This document shows positions 1 to 7,514 of a stretch of DNA of 43,612 nt, one piece after another (positions within the stretch are counted from its first letter, which is position 1; each line of letters starts with the position of its first letter). Location: NCBI GenBank assembly GCA_023416515.1, contig JAEZHP010000123.1:1-43612 (forward strand), given 5' to 3'. Below the pieces are notes generated by a model. It was not told where the DNA came from, ran no database searches, and worked only from the letters and a program-made list of their open reading frames with translations. Origin of the DNA: Pseudomonadota bacterium (GTDB lineage Bacteria; Pseudomonadota; Alphaproteobacteria; Sphingomonadales; Sphingomonadaceae). The position numbers and the translations under genes are program-made.

Positions 1-82
1 TCACCGGCCCGGTCTTGCTTTCCTTCAGAACGAAGGTGCGCGCGACCGTGTCTCCCCTGCGGACGGGGACGCTGTTCGCCAT
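1..82 (-). CDS. Partial phage fibre-region protein, N-terminus only
   Basis: Only the first 27 codons are in the window; the reading frame runs off the left edge without a stop. The N-terminus begins MANSVPVRRGDTVARTF, a VRRGDT-type opening that I associate with small phage baseplate or fibre proteins, but no domain can be assigned. A GGAG sequence lies 8 nt before the ATG. A terminator (101-121) separates it from the upstream gene. The shorter frame from an ATG at 99, ending at 25, is a less likely alternative. Confidence 0.6.
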   Translation of the reverse strand, partial: MANSVPVRRGDTVARTFVLKESKTGPV

Positions 83-100
83 GCAGTCGCTCCAGACATG

Positions 101-121
101 AAAAAACCGCCCGGAGGCGGT
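101..121 (-). terminator. Rho-independent terminator, minus strand
   Basis: On the minus strand a perfect 6-bp stem (ACCGCC and GGCGGT, tetraloop TCCG) is followed directly by a run of T. It lies after the LamG-like gene and ends transcription from 150-896, or attenuates it before the gene at 1-82. Confidence 0.8.
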
Positions 122-149
122 GCGGAACGGATCAGGTGGAGGGAGGCGG

Positions 150-896
150 TCAGACGGTCGTGAAGCCCCACGACTGATGCATCGGGAGGATCTTCTGCGT
201 GTAGAGCGCGGCCCGTTCGGCGTCCGAGATGCGGCGCGCCCAAACGAGGGCGATCGAGCACTCCGTCGCGCCGGGTTGGCCGGAGCCACGTCCACCGATC
301 GACATCTGTGTGCCTTCCTTGCGAACCTGCAGGCCGTCCCCGATGCTCGAGATAAGGCGCTGGGCGCCGGTCCCGCCGCCCGTCCCGCTCATGTCGGCGC
401 ACGCGATCGAGGTCCCGTCTGCGTCGCCGATCAGGCACTTCATGCTGGAGGCTGTGACGCCGGGAAGGTTGCGCTCTCGGCTGTTGGAGCCGGACCCGTC
501 CGAGGCCATCGTGTACGCCTGCATATACACGTTCGGCGTGCTGGGTCGCAGCCCGAGGTTCGCGCCAAAGCCGCTGTTGCCACTCGACCCGCAAGCGATC
601 GAGTTTGAGGCGTCGAGCGACTTCCCGACCCACACGATCGTCAGCGCGGCCGGATCGTTGAACGGCAGCAGCAGGTAGTTCACGCCGCCCGCAAGACCGA
701 GCGTGTACTGGTTGACGGTAGGCGAGCCGACCACGGTCGCGTCGTCATCGCCCCAGCGGTTCTTGATCGACGCCCCGAGGCTCTGCCCGAGCAGGAAGAT
801 GCCGAGCAGGCCATCGGTCGAGACCGGCAGGTCGCGCCACTTGCCGAGCGCGGCGCGTCCACCCTGCCCGCCGCCGCGGAGAAGAAGTCCAGACAT
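150..896 (-). CDS. Phage tail/fibre protein, LamG-like
   Basis: The product has 248 residues. It is rich in Gly, Ser and Thr, and its C-terminal end reads ISDAERAALYTQ followed by a short tail, as at the end of concanavalin/LamG-type beta-sandwich domains. That fold commonly binds glycans in phage fibres, so adsorption is an inference from fold and position. A segment near residues 72-92 (YLLLPFNDPAALTIVWVGKS) resembles part of the neighbouring 64-residue protein (900-1094). It begins just after that gene's stop and is followed by a terminator, making it the end of a transcription unit. No catalytic motif was seen. Confidence 0.7.
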   Translation of the reverse strand: MSGLLLRGGGQGGRAALGKWRDLPVSTDGLLGIFLLGQSLGASIKNRWGDDDATVVGSPTVNQYTLGLAGGVNYLLLPFNDPAALTIVWVGKSLDASNSIACGSSGNSGFGANLGLRPSTPNVYMQAYTMASDGSGSNSRERNLPGVTASSMKCLIGDADGTSIACADMSGTGGGTGAQRLISSIGDGLQVRKEGTQMSIGGRGSGQPGATECSIALVWARRISDAERAALYTQKILPMHQSWGFTTV

Positions 897-899
897 GGC

Positions 900-1094
900 T
901 CAGCGCTCCTTGGCAGACGGGTAAAGGGTCGCGTGCTGCTCAAGGTCAGCCGTAGAGCCCCAGAAAATTGTGGGGTCACTGCCGAAAGCCCGCTCGGCTA
1001 CAGGAACGATTGTGACCGATGGCGGGTCGACGAACGGCAGCGCGAGGTATTGAACGGAGCCGTCCTCCAGCTTCCGCGAATAGTTCATAGCCAA
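900..1094 (-). CDS. Small fibre-region protein, TTG start
   Basis: This 64-residue hypothetical protein sits between the PhoD-domain fibre gene and the LamG-like gene. The start chosen is TTG at 1094, because GGGAGG lies 8 nt before it; an in-frame ATG two codons later (1088) would be about 14 nt from that site. The segment YLALPFVDPPSVTIVPVAER resembles YLLLPFNDPAALTIVWVGKS in the next protein, so the two may share a structural element. A fibre chaperone or accessory role is possible, but nothing in the sequence proves it. Confidence 0.6.
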   Translation of the reverse strand: MAMNYSRKLEDGSVQYLALPFVDPPSVTIVPVAERAFGSDPTIFWGSTADLEQHATLYPSAKER

Positions 1095-1108
1095 GGGTCA
1101 TTCCTCCC

Positions 1109-3394
1109 TTACGAAGCGGTGACGGTGATGGAGGTGGTTGCGCCGAGCGCGCAGTAGGCGGCCGGGTTCTGCAGCGTGATGGTCACGGTCTGCCCGGGCG
1201 TGGACGGCGCGTTGCCGGCCGTCACCGTCTGATCCCGCGCCATAGGCCGGAGCTCGAACGGCACAGCCGCCTCGCTGCCGCGCTTGTACTCAGCCGCCCC
1301 GCCGCCCTTGTGCCCAAGGCCAGAGCAGAGCATCGGCAGAAGGATCGGCTCGCCCGCGGGAACGGTGAGGGTCGAAGAGGCGAACTGCACGGTCCGCTTC
1401 AGGTCGACCTCGTCGCAGTCGAACGTGTCGAGCAGCGTCGGCACGCCGTCCTCATCGAACGGCGCGCCGTAGACCTTCATCTGCCAGCCGCCCGCCGCCT
1501 TCACCGCGACGCGGATCGCGAACTCCGCGGTGCTCGTCGAGGAGGTGAACTTGCCGGAGCGGGTCGGCGTGCCGGGCCACGACGTCACCAGAGACGGGTC
1601 CGTGAACGCGTTCGACATGAAGGCGGACGACATCGCGCCCGGCATGAGGCAGCCGCCGCCGGTGCTCTTGTCCGTGTAGGTCGAGAAGTCGACGTGCGAC
1701 CAGTGGAAGTCGCCCGACAGGACCGTGACGAACGGGATGCCGGGCGTGTCGCGGATGTAGTTGCAGAGCCCGACGTAGTCCGCAGACCAGTACGGGTTCA
1801 TCATCCCGTCGTGCGCGTTGCCGATGCCGCGAGGCGAGCAGAGGAAGACGTGCTTGATGCCGTCCGCGCCGGCCTGAACCAGCGCCGCCTTGATCGCCGC
1901 GACCTGGTTCCACGAGCCGACCGGATTGACGCCGTTGCCGAGGACCGTGCCGCCCAGCTTGGTCGACTGGACACGGGTGTCCATGACGATGAAGCGGCAG
2001 TGCGCGATGTCGAACTGCTGAGCCAGGGTCAGCTTGCTGGGGTCGATCTCCCCCAGCGCGATCTGCATCGGCTTGTAGCCGGCGCCGGCCTCCAGCCACG
2101 CCTGGACGCTCTTCTGGTAGCCGGACCAGGCCGTGTTATCGCGGTTGTTGTCGTTCGCGCCGAAGCCGTCGTGATCGTCGTAGATGACGATCAGCGCCGC
2201 CTTGCGAAGCACCGCCGCCAGCGACGCGTGCGCCCGCCCCAGCCGCACCCCGCCGGCCCGCAGGGCATAGATGTCGTTGGCGGTGATGTTGTCGTAGACG
2301 AAATCGCCGAGGTGCAGCAGGAAGTGAAAATCGTCCTGCCGCGCGATGTAGTCGAGCATCGGGATGCTCGGAGACTGCGACGTCCGCGAGCATGAGCCGA
2401 ACCAGAAGACGAAGTCCGCCGGGACATCCTTCTCCGGCCACGACAGGAAGCTCGGGGGCGATCCGAGATAGCGGCGCCCATCGACGAACAGGTGGCAGTA
2501 GAGCCGGGTGTTGCGCGGCAGGCCCTGGCAGCGCCACTTAGCCGTGCGCCAGACCTGAGAGCCGTCCGCGACCTTGTCCGTGACGGTCGGCGAAATCTCG
2601 TCGCTGATGAAGACGACGTTGGTGCCGAAGGCGTCGGTGGAGAGCTCCACGCGCGCCTTGGTCCAGTCCGGACCATCGACCTCAGCGACGATGTTCGCTT
2701 CGCCGCCATCGTCCGTGTCGACGACGCCGCCGACCTCGAACTGGGTGACCGTGCCGGGCTGTCCCGCGTTCGGAGACGTGGACTGGCCGCTCGGCTGCGT
2801 CTCGAAGCCCCAGCGGTCGACCGGCACCAGGCCTTCGACAGCCGAGCTCGGCACGAAAGCCATGCCGCCATATTCGAGCCCGGCCGCGGACAGGCCCAGC
2901 ATCTCGAAGCCGAACTCGTCGGTGACCGATATACGATCGTCGGTAACCCGGACGAACGGGCTGGCGCCGCTCGTGTCGAGGATGGAGCCGATCAGCGTGT
3001 CGAGCTTCGACGCGTTGGCGCTCGACAGCGCGACATAGTCCCCGACGCGCTTCCAGAGCCCGCCTGACGTGCCGCTGTAAGAGCCCTGGTTCGGGACGTC
3101 CGTCTCGCCAGTACCTGCCTGCGAATGCGTCCCTGCGTCGTTCTGAACGACGCCCAGCTGCCCCGCCCTCACCGGCGGGATGGCCGCGAGCTCCGCCCAG
3201 GTCGCGACGGTGACGTTGTCCCCCTCGACGCCGCGGTCGATGATGTCCTTCAGGATGCTCGCGAGCGTGACGGCAAGCGCGTCTCGAATCTCTGCCTTCG
3301 GCGGATCCCACGGCTTGGTCGACGGGAGGTTCTCGGTCTCGCGGTCGCGCCAGACGGTCCTGATCTTCTGCACGAAGTCGTCGATCGTCGCCAT
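1109..3394 (-). CDS. Phage tail protein with PhoD-type metallophosphoesterase domain
   Basis: The product has 761 residues. Residues 1-130 resemble phage fibre N-termini, including a Trp/Gly-rich segment around 110-120, and should anchor it to the tail. Residues about 325-700 carry the alkaline phosphatase D signature: WFGSCS (331-336), GDFVYD (363-368), YDDHDGFGAND (405-415) and GDFHWSH (561-567), which together supply the expected metal ligands. PhoD enzymes cleave phosphodiesters or phosphomonoesters outside the cytoplasm. On a virion the likely target is a phosphate-containing surface polymer of the host, which is inference. GGAG lies 6 nt before the ATG. A terminator (3410-3438) separates it from the tail-tip gene, so it may be expressed at a separate level. 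Confidence 0.85.
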   Translation of the reverse strand: MATIDDFVQKIRTVWRDRETENLPSTKPWDPPKAEIRDALAVTLASILKDIIDRGVEGDNVTVATWAELAAIPPVRAGQLGVVQNDAGTHSQAGTGETDVPNQGSYSGTSGGLWKRVGDYVALSSANASKLDTLIGSILDTSGASPFVRVTDDRISVTDEFGFEMLGLSAAGLEYGGMAFVPSSAVEGLVPVDRWGFETQPSGQSTSPNAGQPGTVTQFEVGGVVDTDDGGEANIVAEVDGPDWTKARVELSTDAFGTNVVFISDEISPTVTDKVADGSQVWRTAKWRCQGLPRNTRLYCHLFVDGRRYLGSPPSFLSWPEKDVPADFVFWFGSCSRTSQSPSIPMLDYIARQDDFHFLLHLGDFVYDNITANDIYALRAGGVRLGRAHASLAAVLRKAALIVIYDDHDGFGANDNNRDNTAWSGYQKSVQAWLEAGAGYKPMQIALGEIDPSKLTLAQQFDIAHCRFIVMDTRVQSTKLGGTVLGNGVNPVGSWNQVAAIKAALVQAGADGIKHVFLCSPRGIGNAHDGMMNPYWSADYVGLCNYIRDTPGIPFVTVLSGDFHWSHVDFSTYTDKSTGGGCLMPGAMSSAFMSNAFTDPSLVTSWPGTPTRSGKFTSSTSTAEFAIRVAVKAAGGWQMKVYGAPFDEDGVPTLLDTFDCDEVDLKRTVQFASSTLTVPAGEPILLPMLCSGLGHKGGGAAEYKRGSEAAVPFELRPMARDQTVTAGNAPSTPGQTVTITLQNPAAYCALGATTSITVTAS

Positions 3395-3409
3395 TCAGCG
3401 CTCCGCACG

Positions 3410-3438
3410 AAAAAGCCGCCTCGGGAGCGCCGGGCGGC
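3410..3438 (-). terminator. Rho-independent terminator between tail tip and fibre genes
   Basis: On the minus strand GCCGCC and GGCGGC form a 6-bp stem around a 12-nt loop, followed by TTTTT. It lies in the gap between the tail-tip gene (3468-5558) and the PhoD-domain gene. Late transcription must read through it or restart to reach the fibres. Confidence 0.8.
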
Positions 3439-3467
3439 AGGGCAGGTTCGGGGGGTGGAAAGCGGCC

Positions 3468-5558
3468 TTAGACGACCGTCACGTCCATGAAGACAGGAGC
3501 GCCTGACGGGAGGCCAGACGCGTTGTAGTTCTCGGCCCAGTAGCGCCACGTCCCGAGGCCGGGGGCGTCCGTGCCGGGGATGGTCTGGTTCGGGCTGATG
3601 TTGAAGGTGCGGATCAGCGTGGCGTCCGCGAACGACTGGGACGTGGTTCCGCGGCGCACCCGCGCCGACCGAACGTTCTCGCTGTCAGTAGCCGTGACAG
3701 CGTAGGACACACCCGTCGACACGGTGACGAAGATGTCCGGAGGTCCCGGCGGAACGTCATCCGCCACCGCAAGGATGTTCTCGACAATTCCCCAGTTGCC
3801 CGGCGTGCCGGACGGCAGCAGCCACCGCACCCGCACGTCGTAGAGCACTCCGTCCTGAACCGGGCCGGACTCGGCGCGATCGTTCCCGTCCGCGACCGCC
3901 ATCGGCAGCCAGACATCGGCGTCGGCTATCGAATACTGCGCCTCCGGAACGAGCCGGCGCTTCTTGCCCTCGTAGTTCGCGTCCAGCCCCCAGGTCGCGA
4001 CCAGCACCGGTATGCTGCCGACGCCCGACACGTCCCGCTGTTCGCAGTGCGCCTCGAGGTCGACCGGTTCCGGGGTGTTCTCCGGCTCGAGGTCTGCCGG
4101 GTCGGTCGGCTCCGTGCCCTGCTCGTCCTCGGTCAGCGGCTCGAACACCTCCGGCCCGAGGCTCGCGATATCCATCGTCACCTCCATACGATCGTCGTCG
4201 TAGGAGATGGTCTGGATCTCGAAGGTCTCCGCGATGATGTCGAGGTCTTCGATGGTGAGGATGATCGTCCACTGGTCCCAGCAATTCATGCCGAACAGCG
4301 TGGTCCGGATCGTGCCCTGCCATCGCGGGTTGCCGCGCGCCGCGGTCAGACGAGCGATGAAGCGGGCGTGATAGTGGTCCTGGATCTCGTAGGCTTCGAC
4401 GGTGGCGGTCTTGATGTGACCGACCGCCGTGATGTCGTCCTCGTCGCGCCACGGGTCTGAGACGCCCTCGCCATACCGGGAGGCCGGCTTGGTGTAGCGG
4501 ACGATCACCTCGTTCGCGTCGCGCAGCGGGCCGGAGCGGTCCCGCAGCTCGTAGAACGTCAGGTGCTCCTCGGTGATGTGGATCGTCGGCTCGATCCACT
4601 CCCCCGGATAGACGCCTATCTTGCCGTTCGGCTTGAGGAAGAGGCGTCCGGCGAAGGCCTGCAGCAGCCGCTTGACGTTGTCGCCCGGCTCGCTGTCGAG
4701 GTCATAGCCGAACTGGCCGTAGTAGCGATGGACCGTGCCGCCGCCCTTGGTCGGCAGGAGATCGTCGGCGCGATCCGCCGCATAGCAGAAGTTGCCGTAC
4801 TCGTTCGGATCGTCCTCGATGTACGAGGCGTCGATCTGCGCGCCGTCCGGGTCGGTCAGGTACTCCCGCAGCATCAGCGGCAGGTTGCGGCCCGGGTTCT
4901 TGGCCGGGTCACCCGGATCGAACCATCGGCGCTCGCCGATGCGCGGATCGAACACCGGGCAGCCGCGAACGACGAGGTTCACTTGCGCGTAGCGGTTCGG
5001 CCAGATCTTCCCGAACGACTTGTCGCTCGTCATGCCCTGCCGGACGAAGACCATGACCTGGCCGCGTCCGCGGTGATCCTCCGTCCAGATCGTCGGCGCC
5101 AGCGCGACAAGCTCGGAGAACGCGGTCTGGTCCTCCGTCCCGAGCTTCACCAGGATCGTGAGGTGATTGTCCCCGTCGAGGTCGACATAGGGATTGTTGA
5201 TCCCGCCGCCGGCCGCCGTTCCGTCCGGGTTGAGCTCCACGAAGCGGTCGTCGACGTAGTATTCTTCGACCCCATCAATCGGCCCCTGGCCGAAGTAGAG
5301 GATGTGATAGAGGTCGCCCTTGATCGTCTCGAGGAAGAGCCACTTCCCGCCGATCCGCCCCCGGCCGTAGAACTTCGACCTGACCGGCGTGTCCTGCCTG
5401 ACGACGCCCTTCTGCGCCTTCGGCTTCGGCGGCTCCTTCTGGAGCGCGACCGCAAGGCCAAAATTGATCGCAAGGCCGATAGCCCCCGCGATCACATTGC
5501 CCGCGAACGTGCCCGCCAGTGACGGCAGCGCCAGAGCGACAAGAGCTTGCGGGTTCAT
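3468..5558 (-). CDS. Tail tip / central hub protein (lambda J-like)
   Basis: The product has 696 residues. An N-terminal Ala/Gly-rich hydrophobic stretch (about residues 5-40) is followed by GRGRIGGKWLFLETIKGDLY and a long beta-rich body, as in the J-type tail-tip proteins that form the baseplate hub and often decide host range. A Glu/Pro-rich linker near residues 465-500 leads into what look like fibronectin-type repeats at the C-terminus. The ATG overlaps the stop of the K-like gene (ATGA). It is the last gene before a terminator and the fibre genes, the same place J has in lambda. Confidence 0.8.
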   Translation of the reverse strand: MNPQALVALALPSLAGTFAGNVIAGAIGLAINFGLAVALQKEPPKPKAQKGVVRQDTPVRSKFYGRGRIGGKWLFLETIKGDLYHILYFGQGPIDGVEEYYVDDRFVELNPDGTAAGGGINNPYVDLDGDNHLTILVKLGTEDQTAFSELVALAPTIWTEDHRGRGQVMVFVRQGMTSDKSFGKIWPNRYAQVNLVVRGCPVFDPRIGERRWFDPGDPAKNPGRNLPLMLREYLTDPDGAQIDASYIEDDPNEYGNFCYAADRADDLLPTKGGGTVHRYYGQFGYDLDSEPGDNVKRLLQAFAGRLFLKPNGKIGVYPGEWIEPTIHITEEHLTFYELRDRSGPLRDANEVIVRYTKPASRYGEGVSDPWRDEDDITAVGHIKTATVEAYEIQDHYHARFIARLTAARGNPRWQGTIRTTLFGMNCWDQWTIILTIEDLDIIAETFEIQTISYDDDRMEVTMDIASLGPEVFEPLTEDEQGTEPTDPADLEPENTPEPVDLEAHCEQRDVSGVGSIPVLVATWGLDANYEGKKRRLVPEAQYSIADADVWLPMAVADGNDRAESGPVQDGVLYDVRVRWLLPSGTPGNWGIVENILAVADDVPPGPPDIFVTVSTGVSYAVTATDSENVRSARVRRGTTSQSFADATLIRTFNISPNQTIPGTDAPGLGTWRYWAENYNASGLPSGAPVFMDVTVV

Positions 5559-5956
5559 TCAGCCGCAAAGCTCCACGCGGTCACCACACGCTTCACGTCG
5601 CGCGGATGCACCACGGCGAGGCCGTCGCTGCGCTTCACCGCCCACCTGCCGGCAGGCGTCATGATCGCGCACGCCCAGAACGCATCAAACCGGATCACGG
5701 CAATGTCCCCCGGCGTCGGCTGGTGCGTCTGGCGTGCGTTGACGGAGCGGGCGAGCCTGGCGACGAGACGCGGCAGGCAGCCCTCCCGAAAGAAGACCTG
5801 TTCCGCGTCCGCCTCAGAGGCGTAGGAGGCCCGCAGAGCGCCCGCGGGATCGATGCCGGTGTTGAGCCGCCACCAGTCGGCTATGGCCGTGGCGCAGTCC
5901 GCCTGCCCCCACGCAAACGGCGTTCGCGCGAGGCCGGCCAGATAGGCTTTGAGCAT
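5555..5956 (-). CDS. NlpC/P60-related tail-tip protein (DUF6950-like)
   Basis: The product has 133 residues. The pattern PFAWGQADCATAIADWW near residues 12-28 holds the Cys expected of NlpC/P60 peptidases, and a PGDIAVI segment follows. The usual catalytic HxG element is not visible (FWACAIM stands in its place), as I recall for DUF6950, so peptidase activity is doubtful. It occupies the place of lambda K, between L-like and J-like genes. The start at 5956 overlaps the upstream stop as TAATG, which favours it over the longer frame starting at 6166. Confidence 0.75.
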   Translation of the reverse strand: MLKAYLAGLARTPFAWGQADCATAIADWWRLNTGIDPAGALRASYASEADAEQVFFREGCLPRLVARLARSVNARQTHQPTPGDIAVIRFDAFWACAIMTPAGRWAVKRSDGLAVVHPRDVKRVVTAWSFAAE

Positions 5957-6258
5957 TAGGAGAGGTTTGCGGACTTCACGCCGAGGTGAACGACCCCTTG
6001 TCGATATTGGTCCGGCTCCGCTCCCGTTACCTCGAACGGTCCGTCGATCCCGAGATCGTCGATATTCAGGTGAACGACAGAGCCTGACGGGACGGCGCCC
6101 TCGTCCATGTCGACGGAGACCACACCACGGAGATGGGGGGTGGTGTATCCGTCGCCCCGCAGCCAAGCTGCGATGGCCTCCTCGAAGCCGACGTCTGTGA
6201 GATCGTAGCCGCAGATGTGATCTTCGCTGATCACGGGGGGCGTCGTGGTAGCCATCAT
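5956..6258 (-). CDS. Conserved tail-tip region protein, unknown function
   Basis: The product is 100 residues, acidic, with no family I can name. It lies between the L-like and K-like genes and is coupled to the next gene by a TAATG overlap. AAGG lies 5 nt before the first of two adjacent ATGs (6258 and 6255). Position argues for a baseplate or tail-tip role, and several V-x-V and I-x-I stretches suggest a beta-rich fold. Confidence 0.65.
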   Translation of the reverse strand: MMATTTPPVISEDHICGYDLTDVGFEEAIAAWLRGDGYTTPHLRGVVSVDMDEGAVPSGSVVHLNIDDLGIDGPFEVTGAEPDQYRQGVVHLGVKSANLS

Positions 6259-6265
6259 TGGACCT

Positions 6266-6841
6266 TCAGGTCGGGTAGACGATGAGCTTGGACTCGAGGC
6301 CCGGCGTGCGCTCGTTCGCCCGGTCGCGCGGGAAGCGCATCTGCTGGTCTCGGTCGACGACGTAGGAGGCGCGAGGCCGCCGCTTGGTCTCTCCGAAAGG
6401 CGTCTCGGCTGTGACGGTCACGGCGCGGAGGATGCCCTGATCGGTGGCCTCCTTGCGCGCCACGAAGCCCCGCATCCGGGCCCATGCGACCGCGAAAGGC
6501 GCGTCGAGCAGCGCCCAGTCCTCGGTGAAGAACTGCGCGTACACGGTCACGGCCCGGTTGATGTACTCAGACGCTTCCGCCTTGGCCTTGCCCGCGAAAT
6601 CCTTGTCCACGCCCGAGATCGTCAGCCGAAGCTCGGGCGCCGCGCCGTTGATGGCCTGCTGAAGCCCCCGCACGCTGCCGAGGCCGTGCATGCCGCGCCA
6701 TTCCTGTCCGTCAGCCGTCTTGAGCGTCCGGACGCCGTTCCAGAGCCGCACCGGGCCCGACACGAAGTCGAACTTCACCAGCAGCGAACGGCGGACCTTC
6801 AAGCCGGCAAGCTGCGCCTGCACCGCCTGGCTAAAGTCCAT
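6266..6841 (-). CDS. Tail tip assembly protein (lambda L position)
   Basis: The product has 191 residues. Recognisable segments are VRLWNGVRTL, WRGMHGLGSV and LRLTISGVD, typical of phage baseplate proteins that read as small beta-domains. The cysteines of lambda L's iron-sulphur cluster are not seen, so the L label is by gene order only. The start at 6841 (MDFSQAVQ) overlaps the preceding gene's stop by 11 nt. The longer frame up to 6922 adds an Arg/Ser-rich segment that is shadow sequence of the upstream gene. Confidence 0.7.
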   Translation of the reverse strand: MDFSQAVQAQLAGLKVRRSLLVKFDFVSGPVRLWNGVRTLKTADGQEWRGMHGLGSVRGLQQAINGAAPELRLTISGVDKDFAGKAKAEASEYINRAVTVYAQFFTEDWALLDAPFAVAWARMRGFVARKEATDQGILRAVTVTAETPFGETKRRPRASYVVDRDQQMRFPRDRANERTPGLESKLIVYPT

Positions 6842-7514
6842 CGAAGCTTTCCTCGAGCTCCAGCGTCGGATCGGCGAAATAGATGCTCGACAGGTCCGCG
6901 GCGCCCGATCGCGGATCGGCAAGCTGGAACGTGCCGGTGGGGCGGCCCATCTCCACCCACTTGCCGGCCGGAGCCGTGATCCGCGACGGCGGCCAGAAGG
7001 TCACCGTCACCCTGGAAGCCGTCTGCTCCGGCGGCTTCATGATGATCGAGAGGCGATCGTCGATTGAGAAGTACATGCCGCGGCGCAGCGGCCCGGCGGT
7101 CGTGATGCCGAACGTCGCGGTCACGTCGCCCTCGTCCATCGGACGATCGAGCTCGAGATTGATCGTCGACTGGCTATAGCCGGCGCCGTCGCTGAAGCCC
7201 GAGCCGTCCGAGTGCGTCACGCCGGAGATCACCACCGGCCCGCCTTCGACCGGGGTCGGAGCCTGCCTGTCGTCGAACACCCCCATGATGATCGAGTTGA
7301 GGCCGCCCTGCATGGCCGCGATCTGGCCGCGCCACTCGAGCAGTTGATCCCGGGTCAGGATCTGGAAGCTCGCCTTGAGCCCCCAATATCCGGCGTCCGG
7401 AGCGCCCAGCTGCCTGCGGCCGAAGAACGTGCGCGGCCCCATCTGGACCATCGGGACGGAGTAGACGCTGAGCGTTTTCGGACGCAGCAGCGTCGACCAG
7501 CGCTCGATGCTCAC
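6831..7514 (-). CDS. Minor tail protein (lambda M position)
   Basis: Product of about 227 residues, rich in beta-strand pattern, lying directly after the tape measure gene where lambda M sits. It is much longer than lambda M, so it may be only an analogue. The start is uncertain. GTG at 7514 forms a GTGA overlap with the tape measure stop, the joint used throughout this operon. GTG at 7526 adds four residues. No enzymatic motif was found. Confidence 0.7.
   Translation of the reverse strand: MSIERWSTLLRPKTLSVYSVPMVQMGPRTFFGRRQLGAPDAGYWGLKASFQILTRDQLLEWRGQIAAMQGGLNSIIMGVFDDRQAPTPVEGGPVVISGVTHSDGSGFSDGAGYSQSTINLELDRPMDEGDVTATFGITTAGPLRRGMYFSIDDRLSIIMKPPEQTASRVTVTFWPPSRITAPAGKWVEMGRPTGTFQLADPRSGAADLSSIYFADPTLELEESFDGL

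Noticed and set aside
1310..2395. Plus-strand open frame of 361 codons
   Set aside because: Antisense to the PhoD-domain gene; Arg/Val/Ala-rich with no motif.
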